64,000 nt of DNA from Deltaproteobacteria bacterium (GTDB taxonomy: Bacteria > Desulfobacterota > Desulfuromonadia > Geobacterales > Geobacteraceae). The notes beneath the pieces were generated by a model, which saw only the letters and a list, made by a program, of their open reading frames with translations, was not told the DNA's origin and did no database searches. The DNA is taken from positions 1-64,000 of the forward strand of contig SBEG01000017.1 of NCBI GenBank assembly GCA_009668975.1. Reading direction: 5' to 3'. Positions 48,373 to 57,760 of the stretch are shown in pieces; the stretch's first letter is position 1, and the number at the start of each line of letters is the position of its first letter. Both the position numbers and the translations under genes were made by a program.

Positions 48373-48409
48373 AATTGCATTTGAAAATTTTCTTTGTGTC
48401 ATCCTTCTT

Positions 48410-48426
48410 AGCATTTGGTGTGCCAA
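48410..48426 (-). promoter_or_regulatory. Sigma-54 promoter of nifEN
   Basis: Minus strand TTGGCACACCAAATGCT: -24 element TTGGCAC with GG, and -12 element ATGC with GC, spaced by exactly 10 bases between GG and GC. It lies about 150 bases before the nifEN ATG, which leaves a leader long enough for the attenuator. It matches the YTGGCACGRNNNTTGCW consensus well apart from A for T in the -12 block. Confidence 0.8.
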
Positions 48427-48930
48427 AGTTACAATTTTCGACATATCAACTAGTTACACGAACACGACGCACTGCCAGAATATTTTACGCACAGCGCAAT
48501 GCCTTTTTTTTAGTCAAAATTTTCTTTCTTACGCAGACCCATGTGGCAAAAAACCAGGACATTCTATCCGTATCCTCTTCACTGAAGTGCTGCAAAGACA
48601 GACCAGAACGGCGTTTGGAAACTTCACTTACAAAATATTCTATGATACTGTAACCCTCAGAAACATAATCACATTGGCCATCAATAATGATAGTGTACGA
48701 GCGAAATCAGCACTACTATCTCCAATGCTATTAATAGTAATGAAGTAAACACCTTTAGACAAAAGGCGTCCCTTGCTCAAAACCATGAGAAAAACATTCC
48801 TGCCCGCTGCTCCCTCATTAAGAAAGAGAACCTCTCTCTGAATTCGAATCAGGTATCTCACTACTCTGTGTATTTTTCTCTAAAGCGTTGTTTCATTAGT
48901 ACCGAAACAATATGAACAGGAGATTTCAGG
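48427..48930. other. Divergent nifEN/hpt intergenic region
   Basis: 504 bases between the nifEN promoter and the Hpt gene, rich in A and T. An enhancer-binding protein site for the nifEN promoter is expected here; I did not find an exact TGT-N10-ACA motif. A 7-bp inverted repeat (48888-48910) sits just before the Hpt gene. Confidence 0.5.
48888..48910 (+). promoter_or_regulatory. Inverted repeat upstream of the Hpt gene
   Basis: TTGTTTC-ATTAGTACC-GAAACAA: perfect 7-bp arms with a 9-base centre, ending 20 bases before ATG 48931. It could be an operator or a leader hairpin for the Hpt-TolC-binding protein unit. No protein is assigned. Confidence 0.45.
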
Positions 48931-49323
48931 ATGACGGAACAAAACCTGCCAACAGAACATCATGAGCATGAAGCAATGATAGACTGGAGCATTCTCGAAA
49001 TGCTCAGAAGTTTACGCAAGAAAGATGGCCCTGACCCTGGAACAAAGCTGATAAATATCTTTATCAGCTCCTCCCCGGCACTGTTGAACTCGATGCAAGC
49101 GGCTATCCAGGCAGCGTCACCCGAGTCACTCGCCAATGCCGCACACTCAATGAAATCAGGCAGCCTGAATATGGGCGCCACAGGTCTCGGTGAACTCTGT
49201 GCAAAGCTGGAGCAAATCGGCCGTAGCGGCACCATGAACGAAGCAGAAGACCTGCTTGCAAAAATAAACCGTGAATACGTTGCCGTGGTGGCAGCCTTCG
49301 AAAAGAAGCTGACCGAGAACTGA
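48931..49323 (+). CDS. Histidine phosphotransfer (Hpt) domain protein
   Basis: 130 residues. The Hpt four-helix domain carries phospho-accepting His72 in NAAHSMKSGSLNMGATGL, matching the AHxLKGxxxxxGA pattern. A short N-terminal extension has a His/Glu run (EHHEHEAM). CAGGAG lies 11 nt before ATG 48931. It is the first gene of the plus-strand block and the natural phosphorelay partner of the hybrid kinase at 55256, whose receiver would pass phosphate on. Confidence 0.92.
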   Translation: MTEQNLPTEHHEHEAMIDWSILEMLRSLRKKDGPDPGTKLINIFISSSPALLNSMQAAIQAASPESLANAAHSMKSGSLNMGATGLGELCAKLEQIGRSGTMNEAEDLLAKINREYVAVVAAFEKKLTEN

Positions 49324-49389
49324 TGTCAGTATCACGCTTCTCGCAAAAAACATCCTAGAGGATGCCAAAAAGTGAATGGAAGGAATACC

Positions 49390-50940
49390 ATGTTCAAGTA
49401 CGGTACTAAATGGATCTCCCTAAAGACCGGCAAACATGCTCTGCCAACCGGTTTAATTCGAATCACCCTGCTGCTCATCGGGGTATTTTCCTGGAGTACT
49501 CTGCCGCTTTCCTGGGCACAGGCCGGCGACGAAGTATTGCTCACGCCACAAACCCTGGAGGATTCAGTACCCCCTCTCTCAAAACTGACTCTCCAGAACT
49601 GTATCGACCTGGCACTGCGGAACAACCATGCCAGTTCAGCCTCGCGCTACAGTATCGAAATCGCCGAAGCGCAACACCGGCAGGCCCTTTCTGCCTACTG
49701 GCCACAGGTGGGGATCAAGGCAACCTACTCGATCCTCGATGAAGACCCAAACTTCGTCTTTCCGTCGAGAAACATGCAAATTCCCGCTTCGACGATTATT
49801 GCCACCACCCCTCTAGGCCCCATGCCCATCGAAATACCGGCAAGCACATTCGTGATCCCGGAACAGAATGTCAAACTGATGGATCGCCAGAACTTCGTTG
49901 CCTCTTTGAACGCCACATTGCCACTCTATACCGGCGGCAAGATCAGCTCGATTGTTCGGCAGTCCGAACAGGGACTTCGCGCGGCAAAAGAAGAATCCCG
50001 CCGCACAGACTTGCAAGTCGTCTACGATACCACCCGGTACTATTACGGGGCCGTCCTGGGCAGGGAACTTCTCCGGATCGGCAGGGACACCCTCTCCCGC
50101 ATGGAGGTAACCCTGGAGTTGACCGAAAACCTCTACACCAAGGGCTCCGGCAGGGTAAAAAAGACCGACTATCTGCGGAACAAGACCGTGGTTGAATGGC
50201 TGCGCTCAGCAGTCTCTTCCCTGGAAGCAAACGAAAAGCTTGCAAAAGCGGCACTCAGCAACTCCATGGCTATCCCCTGGGACACGCCAATTGAAGTAGC
50301 GGCCACAGAAATCCCCTTCACTCCGGTCAGAAGTGATCTGCGTGATCTGGTGAGCGAATCGTATCAATTCAACCCTGATTGGAGGAGGATGGAAGCCGGT
50401 TTGATGGCAGCCGATGCGAAAATCAGCGAGACCAGAAGCGGTCATCTGCCGAAAATCGGCCTGTTTGGCAATCTGAACAGGATTGAGAATTCTTATGACA
50501 AGGGCATTGTTACCCAGGATAACAGGAACTCCTGGGCTGTCGGGATCGGACTGGAAATCCCACTTTTTGACGGACTGCGTACCACGAATGAGATCCGTGA
50601 GGCAAATGCGCGCCTTGCAAAGCTCAAAGAGCAACAGGTACTCCTCCGGGAAGGACTTGCCCTGCAGGTAAAGCACCTCTTTATCCAGCTTATGAAAACC
50701 CAGGATCAGCAAGTCTCCACCGAGTCCGCTGCAATTTCTGCAGAAGAGAACAGGTCGTTGAACGAACGGGCCTATCAGGAAGAGCTGGTTGAAACAAAGG
50801 ATGTGATTGAAGCTCAGCTTATGGAGTCGCTGATGAAGGCGCAACACCTGAAAACCCTCTACGACCATCTGGAAGCACAGGCAAACCTTGACTTTGTGGT
50901 AGGCAAAGAGGTAACCGCTCTTATTGAAGGGGTTCAGTAG
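49390..50940 (+). CDS. TolC-like outer-membrane channel protein
   Basis: 516 residues. Signal peptide with hydrophobic core LIRITLLLIGVFSWSTLPLS and a likely AQA cleavage site. Outer membrane efflux repeats follow: LTLQNCIDLALRNN, QALSAYWPQVGIKATYS, LPLYTGGKISSIVRQSEQG, then a second set with MAADAKISETRSGHLPKIGL and LEIPLFDGLRTTNEIREANAR. GGAAGGA precedes ATG 49390; the GTG six codons earlier has no site. No membrane-fusion or inner-membrane pump gene is adjacent, so its partner is elsewhere or it works with the binding proteins downstream. Confidence 0.9.
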   Translation: MFKYGTKWISLKTGKHALPTGLIRITLLLIGVFSWSTLPLSWAQAGDEVLLTPQTLEDSVPPLSKLTLQNCIDLALRNNHASSASRYSIEIAEAQHRQALSAYWPQVGIKATYSILDEDPNFVFPSRNMQIPASTIIATTPLGPMPIEIPASTFVIPEQNVKLMDRQNFVASLNATLPLYTGGKISSIVRQSEQGLRAAKEESRRTDLQVVYDTTRYYYGAVLGRELLRIGRDTLSRMEVTLELTENLYTKGSGRVKKTDYLRNKTVVEWLRSAVSSLEANEKLAKAALSNSMAIPWDTPIEVAATEIPFTPVRSDLRDLVSESYQFNPDWRRMEAGLMAADAKISETRSGHLPKIGLFGNLNRIENSYDKGIVTQDNRNSWAVGIGLEIPLFDGLRTTNEIREANARLAKLKEQQVLLREGLALQVKHLFIQLMKTQDQQVSTESAAISAEENRSLNERAYQEELVETKDVIEAQLMESLMKAQHLKTLYDHLEAQANLDFVVGKEVTALIEGVQ

Positions 50941-51012
50941 CAGCAAGACTTTGGACGATAAACTGAAAGAATACCGGAACCGCCTTGCAGGCACCAACAG
51001 GAGAAAAAGCTG

Positions 51013-51963
51013 ATGGCAAGGCCCACCAACATGCGATCACTATTAATACTTGCCGCTGTTGCAGCCTTTATTTTATTGTCTCCTTGCGCCATGTGGCATG
51101 CTATCTGTAAAGCCGAGACAGGAAAGTTTCATGTAAATATCGGCTTTTCCACCAAGGCATTCGTCAATGTCCCCCGCGAAGATATCAGGGTTGCCGTCCG
51201 GATTCTGTCCCAGAAGGTCGCCCGCAATACGGTCGGTTCTGCCAATTCTCAGATCTATGACTCCCTCGCGGACATCGAGCGAGATTTAAAATCAAAACAA
51301 CTCGATGCCGTAGCCCTGACGCCCGAGGATTTTCTTGCACTTAGACCACGCATCCCCCTAGATCCGATCATGGTTACCGCCACCAGCAAGGGACACGAGG
51401 TCGAACTGCTCCTGCTGACAAGAAAAGATAGCCGCATCAGCGCCTTCCGGGAGCTGAAGAACCGCACCATCGCGATCCCGGCAAGAGTCGTTCAATACGG
51501 CAACATGTACTTTACCTGGATCGAAACACTGCTTATGCGGGAAGGCTTTCCCAACCTGGAAACCTTCTTTTCCTCGGTCAATGAAGCGAAAACTCCATCC
51601 CGAGCTCTGATGCAGGTCTTTTTCCGCCAGGCCGACGCGTGTGTCGTGACCGACCAGGTGTTCGATCTGGCAACCGAGCTAAATCCACAAATCGGCAAAG
51701 AACTGACGGTGCTCACACGGGTCGACAAACTGGCCGGGGGAATTATCGTATTTCGCAATGATCTGCAGGAAGATCGCAAACAAAAACTCCGGGAAGCTCT
51801 GCGGACTTTGCATGAAGGCCAGGAGGGGCGACAACTGTTCGTTCTTTTCCAGCTGAACAGGCTGGTACCCTACCGCCCCGAGTACCTCCGGGCAACACAG
51901 TTGTTTTTTGAGGATTACCATGATCTTGACCGACGAAAAAACCTCAGGCGTAAGAGAATGTGA
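51013..51963 (+). CDS. PhnD-like periplasmic binding protein 1
   Basis: 316 residues. Signal sequence (LLILAAVAAFILLSPCA) then a type II periplasmic-binding fold of the phosphonate/PhnD family: HVNIGFSTKAFVNVPREDIR, VELLLLTRKDSRIS, FRELKNRTIAIPA, MQVFFRQADACVVTDQVF and NPQIGKELTVLTRVDKL. AGGAG lies upstream of ATG 51013. First of four related genes. It pairs with protein 2 by motifs (FFRQADACVVT). No ABC permease or ATPase is nearby, which points to sensing rather than uptake. Confidence 0.88.
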   Translation: MARPTNMRSLLILAAVAAFILLSPCAMWHAICKAETGKFHVNIGFSTKAFVNVPREDIRVAVRILSQKVARNTVGSANSQIYDSLADIERDLKSKQLDAVALTPEDFLALRPRIPLDPIMVTATSKGHEVELLLLTRKDSRISAFRELKNRTIAIPARVVQYGNMYFTWIETLLMREGFPNLETFFSSVNEAKTPSRALMQVFFRQADACVVTDQVFDLATELNPQIGKELTVLTRVDKLAGGIIVFRNDLQEDRKQKLREALRTLHEGQEGRQLFVLFQLNRLVPYRPEYLRATQLFFEDYHDLDRRKNLRRKRM

Positions 51964-52100
51964 AAAACACCGCCTTGTGACAGTACAAGCATCGGTGTAA
52001 TACCGTACAGAGCTATCTCCGGATGGCGTACGAAAGCGATAAATTCGGCAGGTAATGATACAATGTTGAGAATGTGAAATGTTGACTGCCTGAAGGAATC

Positions 52101-53033
52101 ATGAAAAAAATAATTTACAATAAAAAAACCGCATTAACCATAGCGATGATAATCCTGATCAGCGCCATGTGTTCAGCCCTCACTGTGCAAAATGCTGCAG
52201 GTGAAGAAACCCGCCTTAGCCTGGGATATACAGGTAGTGCTTTTCAGGACTCTAACAGTAATGACGTAAAGGCCGCTGTCAGTGTCCTGATACGGAAAAT
52301 TGCCTGGAAATATTTCGGTAAAAGTGAAGCCAACTACTACGAAAATAGTTCGGAGATGGTGGCAGCCCTGAAAAGCGGAAAGGTCCAGGTTTTGTGTGGG
52401 CCTGCAGAAGAGTATATGGGATTCAGAAACCTCGCACCCGTTGAACCGATCCTTATGACTTCGTCAAGCAGTGATCCTGATATTGAACTTCTGCTCCTGG
52501 TAAGGAAGGACAGCGGCATCAAATCTTTATCAGATCTGAAGAACAACTCTATTATTTTACCCCCGCAAAACTCCAAGACAAAAAGTTTCTTCCTTTTGTG
52601 GATTGAAACCATGCTGATGCGCAAAGGCTACAGCAGTATTGAAACATATTTCTCTACCGTAAAGAAATCCAAGACAGCTTCGCAAGGAATCATGCCCGTT
52701 TTCTTCCGTCAAGCTGACGCCTGTGTCGTGACTCGCCATGTTTTAAACCTGACCGTGGAAATGAACCCGCAACTTGGCAAAGAACTTGTGCCCATTGCCA
52801 GCATAGACAAACTCTCTCATGGCATCATATCCGTTGACCGCAGGTTGCCCGATGAAACCAAGAATAAGATCAAGCAAGCATTTATGTCCCTACCGAACTC
52901 TTCGGATGGCAAACAGCTCCTCATGCTTTTCCTGGTAAACAAGTTTCTTCCGTTCCGGCCGGAATATCTTACTACCACAGAAGCATTATTTGCCGAGCAT
53001 CAACGTCTTAAAAGCAAACTTACCCGACGATGA
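52101..53033 (+). CDS. PhnD-like periplasmic binding protein 2
   Basis: 310 residues. Hydrophobic leader IAMIILISAMCSALTV, then LSLGYTGSAFQDSNSNDVKA, IELLLLVRKDSGIKSLSDLKN, MPVFFRQADACVVTRHVLNL and NPQLGKELVPIASIDKL. It is closest to protein 1. AAGGAATC precedes ATG 52101. Its stop overlaps the start of protein 3 by 4 bases (ATGA). Ligand unknown; the family includes phosphonate, phosphite and sulfonate binders and kinase-coupled sensors. Confidence 0.87.
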   Translation: MKKIIYNKKTALTIAMIILISAMCSALTVQNAAGEETRLSLGYTGSAFQDSNSNDVKAAVSVLIRKIAWKYFGKSEANYYENSSEMVAALKSGKVQVLCGPAEEYMGFRNLAPVEPILMTSSSSDPDIELLLLVRKDSGIKSLSDLKNNSIILPPQNSKTKSFFLLWIETMLMRKGYSSIETYFSTVKKSKTASQGIMPVFFRQADACVVTRHVLNLTVEMNPQLGKELVPIASIDKLSHGIISVDRRLPDETKNKIKQAFMSLPNSSDGKQLLMLFLVNKFLPFRPEYLTTTEALFAEHQRLKSKLTRR

Positions 53034-54025
53034 AGGAAGCAATGACAGCACGTTCCGATTCAAATACAGTACAAACTTCAGACAGGTCACGTCCTGCCCC
53101 CTGCCTGTCATCTTTGCTACTACTTGCTTTTGTATTGGCAATAGTACTGCCCGGATCAGTGTCTTTCGTTTATGCCAACCAGTTGGATAGCTTACCAACC
53201 ACCCTGCAAGTGGGTTTTTCTGCACGGGTTTTTCCCGATGTCGATCAGCGAGATGCCCAGGTTGCCATGGAACTCTGGACCAGGGAATTGGCACGCGGAA
53301 TGGGCGCGAAGACCACTGCGAAAACAAAAATCTACAAAAATCCCGCAGACCTGCTTGCAGCGGTCAAGAGGGGAGATTTAACCGTCTTCACCCTCCCGGC
53401 CATTGAATACCTGCAGATCAAGGGTAGAGCACCAATTACTCCAATCATAGTCGCAGCCAGCAATGCCGGCACGTCACGACAGTATGCCTTGATCGTCAAA
53501 CGTAGCAGCGGCATAAGATCTATTTCGGACCTGCGCGACAAGACACTTGTCCTGCCCTCCTTGACCAAGTATGAAGCAAGCCACATCTGGCTGCACGTAC
53601 TGCTGATGAAGGAAACAAAACGGGACAGTACTGCATTTTTCCGTCATGTGTACGAATCCTCCGCAGCCTCCAAGTCAATTTTGAAGGTGTTCTTCAATCA
53701 GGTTGATGCGGCAATCGTCAGTCGAGGAGCACTTGAAACCAGTAAAGTACTGAATCCCCAGATTGGTAGAGACCTAGTGGTCATTGCCGAGTCGAAAACC
53801 CTCCATGGCGATATTACCTGTGTTCCCAGCATGATTGGTGAAAAGCTGAAAAATGCCATCACGAATTCGGCCCTGCATTTACATGAAACCACCACAGGCA
53901 AACAAATATTTACCCTGTTCCAGATCGACAAGGTAATACCATTCAATGACGCCAACCTTGCAGGATTGGAAGAACTTCTCCGAGAAAGGGACAGTCTCCT
54001 GTCAAAAGAACCAAAACGGCCATGA
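53030..54025 (+). CDS. PhnD-like periplasmic binding protein 3
   Basis: 331 residues. Long basic N-terminus, hydrophobic core SLLLLAFVLAIVLPGSVSF, then LQVGFSARVFPDVDQRDAQV, AMELWTRELARG, YALIVKRSSGIRSISDLRD, LKVFFNQVDAAIVSRGALET and NPQIGRDLVVIAESKTL. It shares RDAQVAMELW and AESK/S with protein 4 but not with 1 and 2, giving two pairs. ATG 53030 overlaps the previous stop; ATG 53042 is an alternative. Confidence 0.87.
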   Translation: MKEAMTARSDSNTVQTSDRSRPAPCLSSLLLLAFVLAIVLPGSVSFVYANQLDSLPTTLQVGFSARVFPDVDQRDAQVAMELWTRELARGMGAKTTAKTKIYKNPADLLAAVKRGDLTVFTLPAIEYLQIKGRAPITPIIVAASNAGTSRQYALIVKRSSGIRSISDLRDKTLVLPSLTKYEASHIWLHVLLMKETKRDSTAFFRHVYESSAASKSILKVFFNQVDAAIVSRGALETSKVLNPQIGRDLVVIAESKTLHGDITCVPSMIGEKLKNAITNSALHLHETTTGKQIFTLFQIDKVIPFNDANLAGLEELLRERDSLLSKEPKRP

Positions 54026-54261
54026 ATTTTTTCACGGGAGGTTTTTCAGGGTATCGCTACGAAGAAAAGTAAGAATACTTGTCCGGCAGAACATCCGGAA
54101 AAATCCTGGATATTGATAATAAGGTCAAAAAATCAAGACTCTAACCAGGAAAATATTCGCAAAGGCTATTGATAGCAATCACCGCGCCCTACTCTTGTTG
54201 TTCCTCTTCACACAGGTATTTTTGATTTACAGCACCAAATAAGCAGGCAAGGGAGATCTTG

Positions 54262-55254
54262 ATGAGCCTTACATCACAATCAATTGTGCATCGTCGCTCC
54301 TCAATAGCTGAAAAAGCTTGTTTCAGATTTATTTGCAGCCGACTGGTTCCCTGCCTGGTTCTTTCCATTTTGGTGCTAGCACCAGTTGCGTCGCTATCAG
54401 GTGCAGAAACCCCGGGCAGCGACATGCCGCAAGTCCTGCGGGTCGGATTTTTATCTAATGTTTTCAGCAATGTGGACACTCGCGATGCGCAGGTAGCTAT
54501 GGAGTTGTGGGCACGAGAACTGGCCCGCGGTGCCGGAATAAACAAGGCAAGAGTAACTCTTCTCCATAGCAGGGAAGAGCTGGCAACGGCGATCCGGAAT
54601 CAGTCTCTCGACATTGTAACATTATCGGCACTCGACTATCTTAAGCTTCGCAACTCCCTGCCCCTGGTCCCCGCCTTTGTCGCATCGAACCATGTTGGCC
54701 GGGCACGGGAGCAGGTACTTATCGTTTCCCGCAAAAGCAACATCAGAACATTTGATGATCTGCGGGGCAAAACGATTGACCTCCTACCGGAAAAGCGATA
54801 CGAGCCGGCCCTAATTTGGCTCGAAACTCTCCTTATGAATAAAGGAAAGGGCGACCTCAGTTCCTATTTTCTAAAAATGAACGAGGCACCCAATGCTTCA
54901 CAGGCCATCATGCACGTCTTTTTCAGGAAAGTAGATGCCGCTGTTGTAAATCGCGGATCATTTGAAACAAGCAAAATGATGAATCCCCAACTGAGTCAAC
55001 AAGTTATGGTTATTGCAGAATCAGAAAGCATTTTGGGTGACGTGAGTTGTATCCCAAAATCGATCAGCATGCAGCTGAAACTTGCCATGGAAAATGCTGC
55101 CGCGCACTTGCATCAAAGTGCGATGGGCAGACAGATGACTGCCCTTTTCCAAATTGACCGGGTTATCCCCTTTCGACCTGCCTATCTTGATGGACTCACA
55201 ACGTTGCTGGAAAATCATTCAAAATTGAAGCAAAAACAATTAAAGAGGAGATGA
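54262..55254 (+). CDS. PhnD-like periplasmic binding protein 4
   Basis: 330 residues. Signal segment LVPCLVLSILVLAPVASLS, then LRVGFLSNVFSNVDTRDAQV, AMELWARELARG, QVLIVSRKSNIRTFDDLRG, MHVFFRKVDAAVVNRGSFET and NPQLSQQVMVIAESESI. GGGAG lies 6 nt before ATG 54262. The stop is one base before the start of the hybrid kinase gene, so this protein is the most probable direct partner of the kinase's periplasmic domain. Confidence 0.88.
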   Translation: MSLTSQSIVHRRSSIAEKACFRFICSRLVPCLVLSILVLAPVASLSGAETPGSDMPQVLRVGFLSNVFSNVDTRDAQVAMELWARELARGAGINKARVTLLHSREELATAIRNQSLDIVTLSALDYLKLRNSLPLVPAFVASNHVGRAREQVLIVSRKSNIRTFDDLRGKTIDLLPEKRYEPALIWLETLLMNKGKGDLSSYFLKMNEAPNASQAIMHVFFRKVDAAVVNRGSFETSKMMNPQLSQQVMVIAESESILGDVSCIPKSISMQLKLAMENAAAHLHQSAMGRQMTALFQIDRVIPFRPAYLDGLTTLLENHSKLKQKQLKRR

Positions 55255-55255
55255 G

Positions 55256-57643
55256 ATGCAGTTAAAAACTCCCCTAAATAATTCGAAGGAACCGAAACGA
55301 AATCGTATTATAAGCTTCTTGACGCCGCATCGGATTGTTGTTCGTGTCGCACTGATCTCAGCGACCCTCATCATCATCAGCCTCGGGCTTTTTGTCCTCG
55401 CTACAATACCTTTCCAGCGAACTGCAATTCTCGACGCAATGGAATCGGAAGCAAAAAGCACCGTCACCTCCATCGATCAGGTCACGGCAACTGCCATTAT
55501 TACCGAGGATTTCGGCACCGTCGTTGAGCACTGCCTGAGAGTTGTGCAGGAGAGCCCTTCGATCGTCTACGTGGTGGTAACCCGCAATGACGGCTTTTCA
55601 CTGATCATAACCAAAAAGGGCTGGGAGCAAAAGAACCAGAACGGCGTCTGGGTTCCTAAGGGAGAGAGGGTTGCAAACAGCCGTTTTCTCAGCAGCGATA
55701 TTTCACAGGAAGAGGTATACCATTACTCTCATCCTTTCCAGTATTCCGGTATTGATTGGGGATGGATCCACATTGGTCTCTCCCTGAAGAAGTTCAACTC
55801 CGACATCAGCAATATGTACCAACGAACGGTTATACTGGCACTCCTCTGCCTCACGGTCGGCATACTGGTCGCATTTTTCTTTGCCCGGAAACTGACCAGA
55901 CCAATCTCATCTCTCGCTTTAACTACTGAGAAAGTTGCCCGTGGCGACCTGAATGCTCGCGCAGATATCCAAACAGGAGATGAATTGGAACATCTTGGCC
56001 ATTCCTTCAACTCCATGACATCAGCTTTGCAAAATTCCCAACGGGATATCATTTCTTCCCGGGAATATACGGAAAATATCATCAAATCCATGAACGATAC
56101 CCTGATTGTCATATCGGCAGAAGGTATCATTGAACAGGTAAATAGGGCGACTTTGATCTTGCTCGGCTACGAGGAGAACGAACTGATCGGCACTCCGATC
56201 TACCGAATTCTTCATCAGATAGATGCCTCAAAGGATAGCGATGAGTACCTCGGCAACCTTGCCAAAATAATCTCGAAAGGCCACGTCAGCAATATTGAAA
56301 CAAACTACCGGGCAAAAAACGGTGACCTTATTCCGGTAATATTCTCTGCTTCCGTCATGCACGGCACGAGAAGCACGGTCCAGGGAATTGTCTGTGTGGC
56401 ACTTGACATCACCGAAAGAAAGCGCACAGAAGCGGCACTTCATCTGGCAAAGGATGCTGCGGAGACAGCAAACCTCGCGAAATCGCAGTTTCTTGCCAAT
56501 ATGAGTCATGAAATACGCACACCCATGAACGGCGTTCTCGGAATGCTTGACCTTCTGCTCGATTCAAAAATGGAAGAATCACAGCTGCGCCTTGCCCGTA
56601 TGGCCCACAGCTCAGCGGAAAAACTTTTGGAAGTCATCAATGACATCCTTGATTTTTCCAAGATCGAGGCAGGCCACCTGAAGCTGCTGAACGCGGATTT
56701 CAACCTGCGTGAACTGGTAAATGAAGTCAGGGAAATTTTCCTGGTGAAAGCCCAGAAAAGGGGAATCCTTTTTTCGACTTCCATAGACGAGGATGTACCG
56801 GATGCGCTGCATGGCGACACACTTCGTCTTCGCCAGATTCTGATCAACCTTCTCGGTAATGCCCTCAAATTTACCGATGCAGGCGAGGTTTCCCTCCATG
56901 TGGACCTTGCAGAAAATTCCGGCACTGACATGTTGATTCGGTTCAAAGTGCGAGATACCGGTCAGGGCATTGATGCAGCCATCCTTCCACATATCTTCGA
57001 TGCCTTTTCCCAAGCCGATGAGTCAATGGCACGTCGGCACGAAGGAACCGGATTGGGACTGGCCATTTCAAAACAATTGGTTGAAATCCTTGGCGGGTCG
57101 ATCGGCGTGGAAACCTCCCTTGGAAAAGGTTCATTGTTCTGGTTCACGGCTCGATTGCCGCAAAGCACTCCCCCCTTGAAAAATGTTGCCACTCCGGAAC
57201 CGCTGAAAACAGTGCCTGAAGTCATACCGGTTGGCCGTAAACTCAACGTTCTGCTTGCGGAAGACAACTTGGTAAACCAGGAAGTGGGCAAACTTATCCT
57301 GGAATGTCTTGATTGCCAGGTTGATGTGGTTGAAGACGGAGCATGCGCAGTTGAAGCGGTTTTCAGCAACAACTATGACCTGGTATTCATGGATTGCCAG
57401 ATGCCGGAGGTTGATGGGTATGAAGCCACGAAAATGATCCGGAAGCGTGAATCCTTCACAGGAAAGGAGAGACCTCGCGTCCCCATCATAGCGCTGACCG
57501 CCCACGCCTTGGAGGGCGACCGGGAACTCTGCCTTGCGGCCGGCATGGACGACTACCTCTCAAAACCTTTCAATTCCAGTCAGATAGCAACCGCCCTGCA
57601 AAAATGGACGCAACTCTCGAATGATCAACCGGGAGATGAGTAA
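55256..57643 (+). CDS. Membrane hybrid histidine kinase (HAMP-PAS-HisKA-HATPase-REC)
   Basis: 795 residues. Helices at about 31-52 and 193-213 bracket a periplasmic region of about 140 residues. Then HAMP (FARKLTRPISSLALTTEKVA), a PAS domain (SMNDTLIVISAEGIIEQVN), HisKA with His418 (FLANMSHEIRTPMNGVLGML), HATPase (LINLLGNALKFTDAG, DTGQGID, GTGLGLAISKQLV) and a receiver with Asp713 (DLVFMDCQMPEVDGYEATKM). AGAGGAG precedes ATG 55256. Its receiver probably feeds the Hpt protein at 48931. No DNA-binding regulator is in the block, so the final output is unknown. Confidence 0.93.
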   Translation: MQLKTPLNNSKEPKRNRIISFLTPHRIVVRVALISATLIIISLGLFVLATIPFQRTAILDAMESEAKSTVTSIDQVTATAIITEDFGTVVEHCLRVVQESPSIVYVVVTRNDGFSLIITKKGWEQKNQNGVWVPKGERVANSRFLSSDISQEEVYHYSHPFQYSGIDWGWIHIGLSLKKFNSDISNMYQRTVILALLCLTVGILVAFFFARKLTRPISSLALTTEKVARGDLNARADIQTGDELEHLGHSFNSMTSALQNSQRDIISSREYTENIIKSMNDTLIVISAEGIIEQVNRATLILLGYEENELIGTPIYRILHQIDASKDSDEYLGNLAKIISKGHVSNIETNYRAKNGDLIPVIFSASVMHGTRSTVQGIVCVALDITERKRTEAALHLAKDAAETANLAKSQFLANMSHEIRTPMNGVLGMLDLLLDSKMEESQLRLARMAHSSAEKLLEVINDILDFSKIEAGHLKLLNADFNLRELVNEVREIFLVKAQKRGILFSTSIDEDVPDALHGDTLRLRQILINLLGNALKFTDAGEVSLHVDLAENSGTDMLIRFKVRDTGQGIDAAILPHIFDAFSQADESMARRHEGTGLGLAISKQLVEILGGSIGVETSLGKGSLFWFTARLPQSTPPLKNVATPEPLKTVPEVIPVGRKLNVLLAEDNLVNQEVGKLILECLDCQVDVVEDGACAVEAVFSNNYDLVFMDCQMPEVDGYEATKMIRKRESFTGKERPRVPIIALTAHALEGDRELCLAAGMDDYLSKPFNSSQIATALQKWTQLSNDQPGDE

Positions 57644-57760
57644 GGCAAACCAAGCAATTGCCATGCTCTTGACAAAAACACCTGTCCTGTGGCACAAGAA
57701 ACCCTGCAATTATGAGAGAGACCTCTAGAAACATACGAATTCTTTACAGGAGGCAACACA

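Noticed and set aside
48420..48660. NifA-type TGT-N10-ACA enhancer sites upstream of nifEN
   Set aside because: The candidates found had 9 or 11 bases between the halves, so none fits.
57671..57712. Sigma-54-like site TGGCAC...TGCAA before rubrerythrin
   Set aside because: GG to GC spacing is 13 instead of 10.
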